Source of the DNA: Physocladia obscura
Taxonomy: Eukaryota; Chytridiomycota; Chytridiomycetes; Chytridiales; Chytriomycetaceae
Direction of reading: 5' to 3'
Length of the DNA stretch: 18,758 nt
NCBI GenBank assembly: GCA_027596945.1
Contig: JADGJH010000055.1
Location: forward strand, 1-18,758
The notes under the pieces: generated by a model
The model's input: the letters and a program-made list of their open reading frames with translations, nothing else
Database searches by the model: none
Told to the model about the DNA's origin: nothing
Program-made: the position numbers and the translations under genes
Part shown: piece by piece, positions 18,591 to 18,758 of the stretch
Numbering within the stretch: position 1 is the first letter of the stretch
How the letters are laid out: every line of letters starts with the position of its first letter

Positions 18591-18758
18591 GCTTGTTATT
18601 GCTGGCTTATCCGTTGCAAATTTTTTTTAATCAGTGAAGTCTTGTTTTGAAAAAAAAAAAAAAAAAGGGGATTTTTGAAGAGGGTTTGTTAATTAAAAAA
18701 ACAACAGCCAAAGAACAACAAACCACAATCACCTGTAATAACCCCCAACAAAAATAAT
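18578..18758. other. 3' flank of the oxygenase/F-box gene
   Basis: AT-rich 3' UTR and intergenic DNA with a T-run around 18620 and a 16-17 base A-run at about 18650-18666. No open frame or further gene is seen before the window ends. Confidence 0.5.

Overview
The window is nuclear DNA of a unicellular or early-diverging eukaryote. Coding regions are interrupted by short introns of about 45-120 bases with GT..AG ends (GTAAGT, GTTAGT and GTATTT donors), and the DNA between genes is AT-rich. A complete Sin3 co-repressor with fungal-like PAH3-to-HDAC-interaction linker motifs, beside a processive membrane glycosyltransferase, fits a zoosporic (chytrid-like) or other early-diverging fungus. That placement is an inference; another protist lineage is possible.

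Layout. Positions 1-2850 are gene-poor and hold decayed sequence, all on the minus strand: a broken RING/zinc-finger gene (384-883), a broken HNH-type reading frame (880-1359) whose stop overlaps the RING relic's ATG, and a fragment of a Tc1/mariner-like (DDE) transposase (about 1847-2095). From 2850 on the window is gene-dense. A soluble M13 (neprilysin/PepO-type) metallopeptidase on the plus strand (3047-5576) needs a 7-nucleotide microexon. It converges on a 12-exon Sin3 gene on the minus strand (5739-10940). Next, also on the minus strand, is a three-exon gene (11213-14224) that fuses an extracellular GH16 glucanase/transglycosylase domain through membrane helices to a hyaluronan-synthase-type GT2 enzyme. 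Divergent from it on the plus strand is a three-exon gene (15471-18577) whose 983-residue product combines a P5C-reductase-like Rossmann domain, a 2-oxoglutarate/Fe(II) (prolyl-hydroxylase-type) oxygenase, a TPR-like hairpin, an F-box-like segment and a Cys-rich tail.

The four intact genes are independent housekeeping or cell-surface genes, not one pathway. The most novel points are the two multidomain fusions (GH16-HAS, and Rossmann-2OG oxygenase-TPR-F-box), the 7-nt microexon, and the decayed HNH/RING pair. Exon joins were worked out by hand; in every case phases match across the introns and total coding lengths are divisible by three (M13 804 aa, Sin3 1494 aa, GH16-HAS 951 aa, oxygenase-F-box 983 aa). 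No tRNA, rRNA or CRISPR array was seen.
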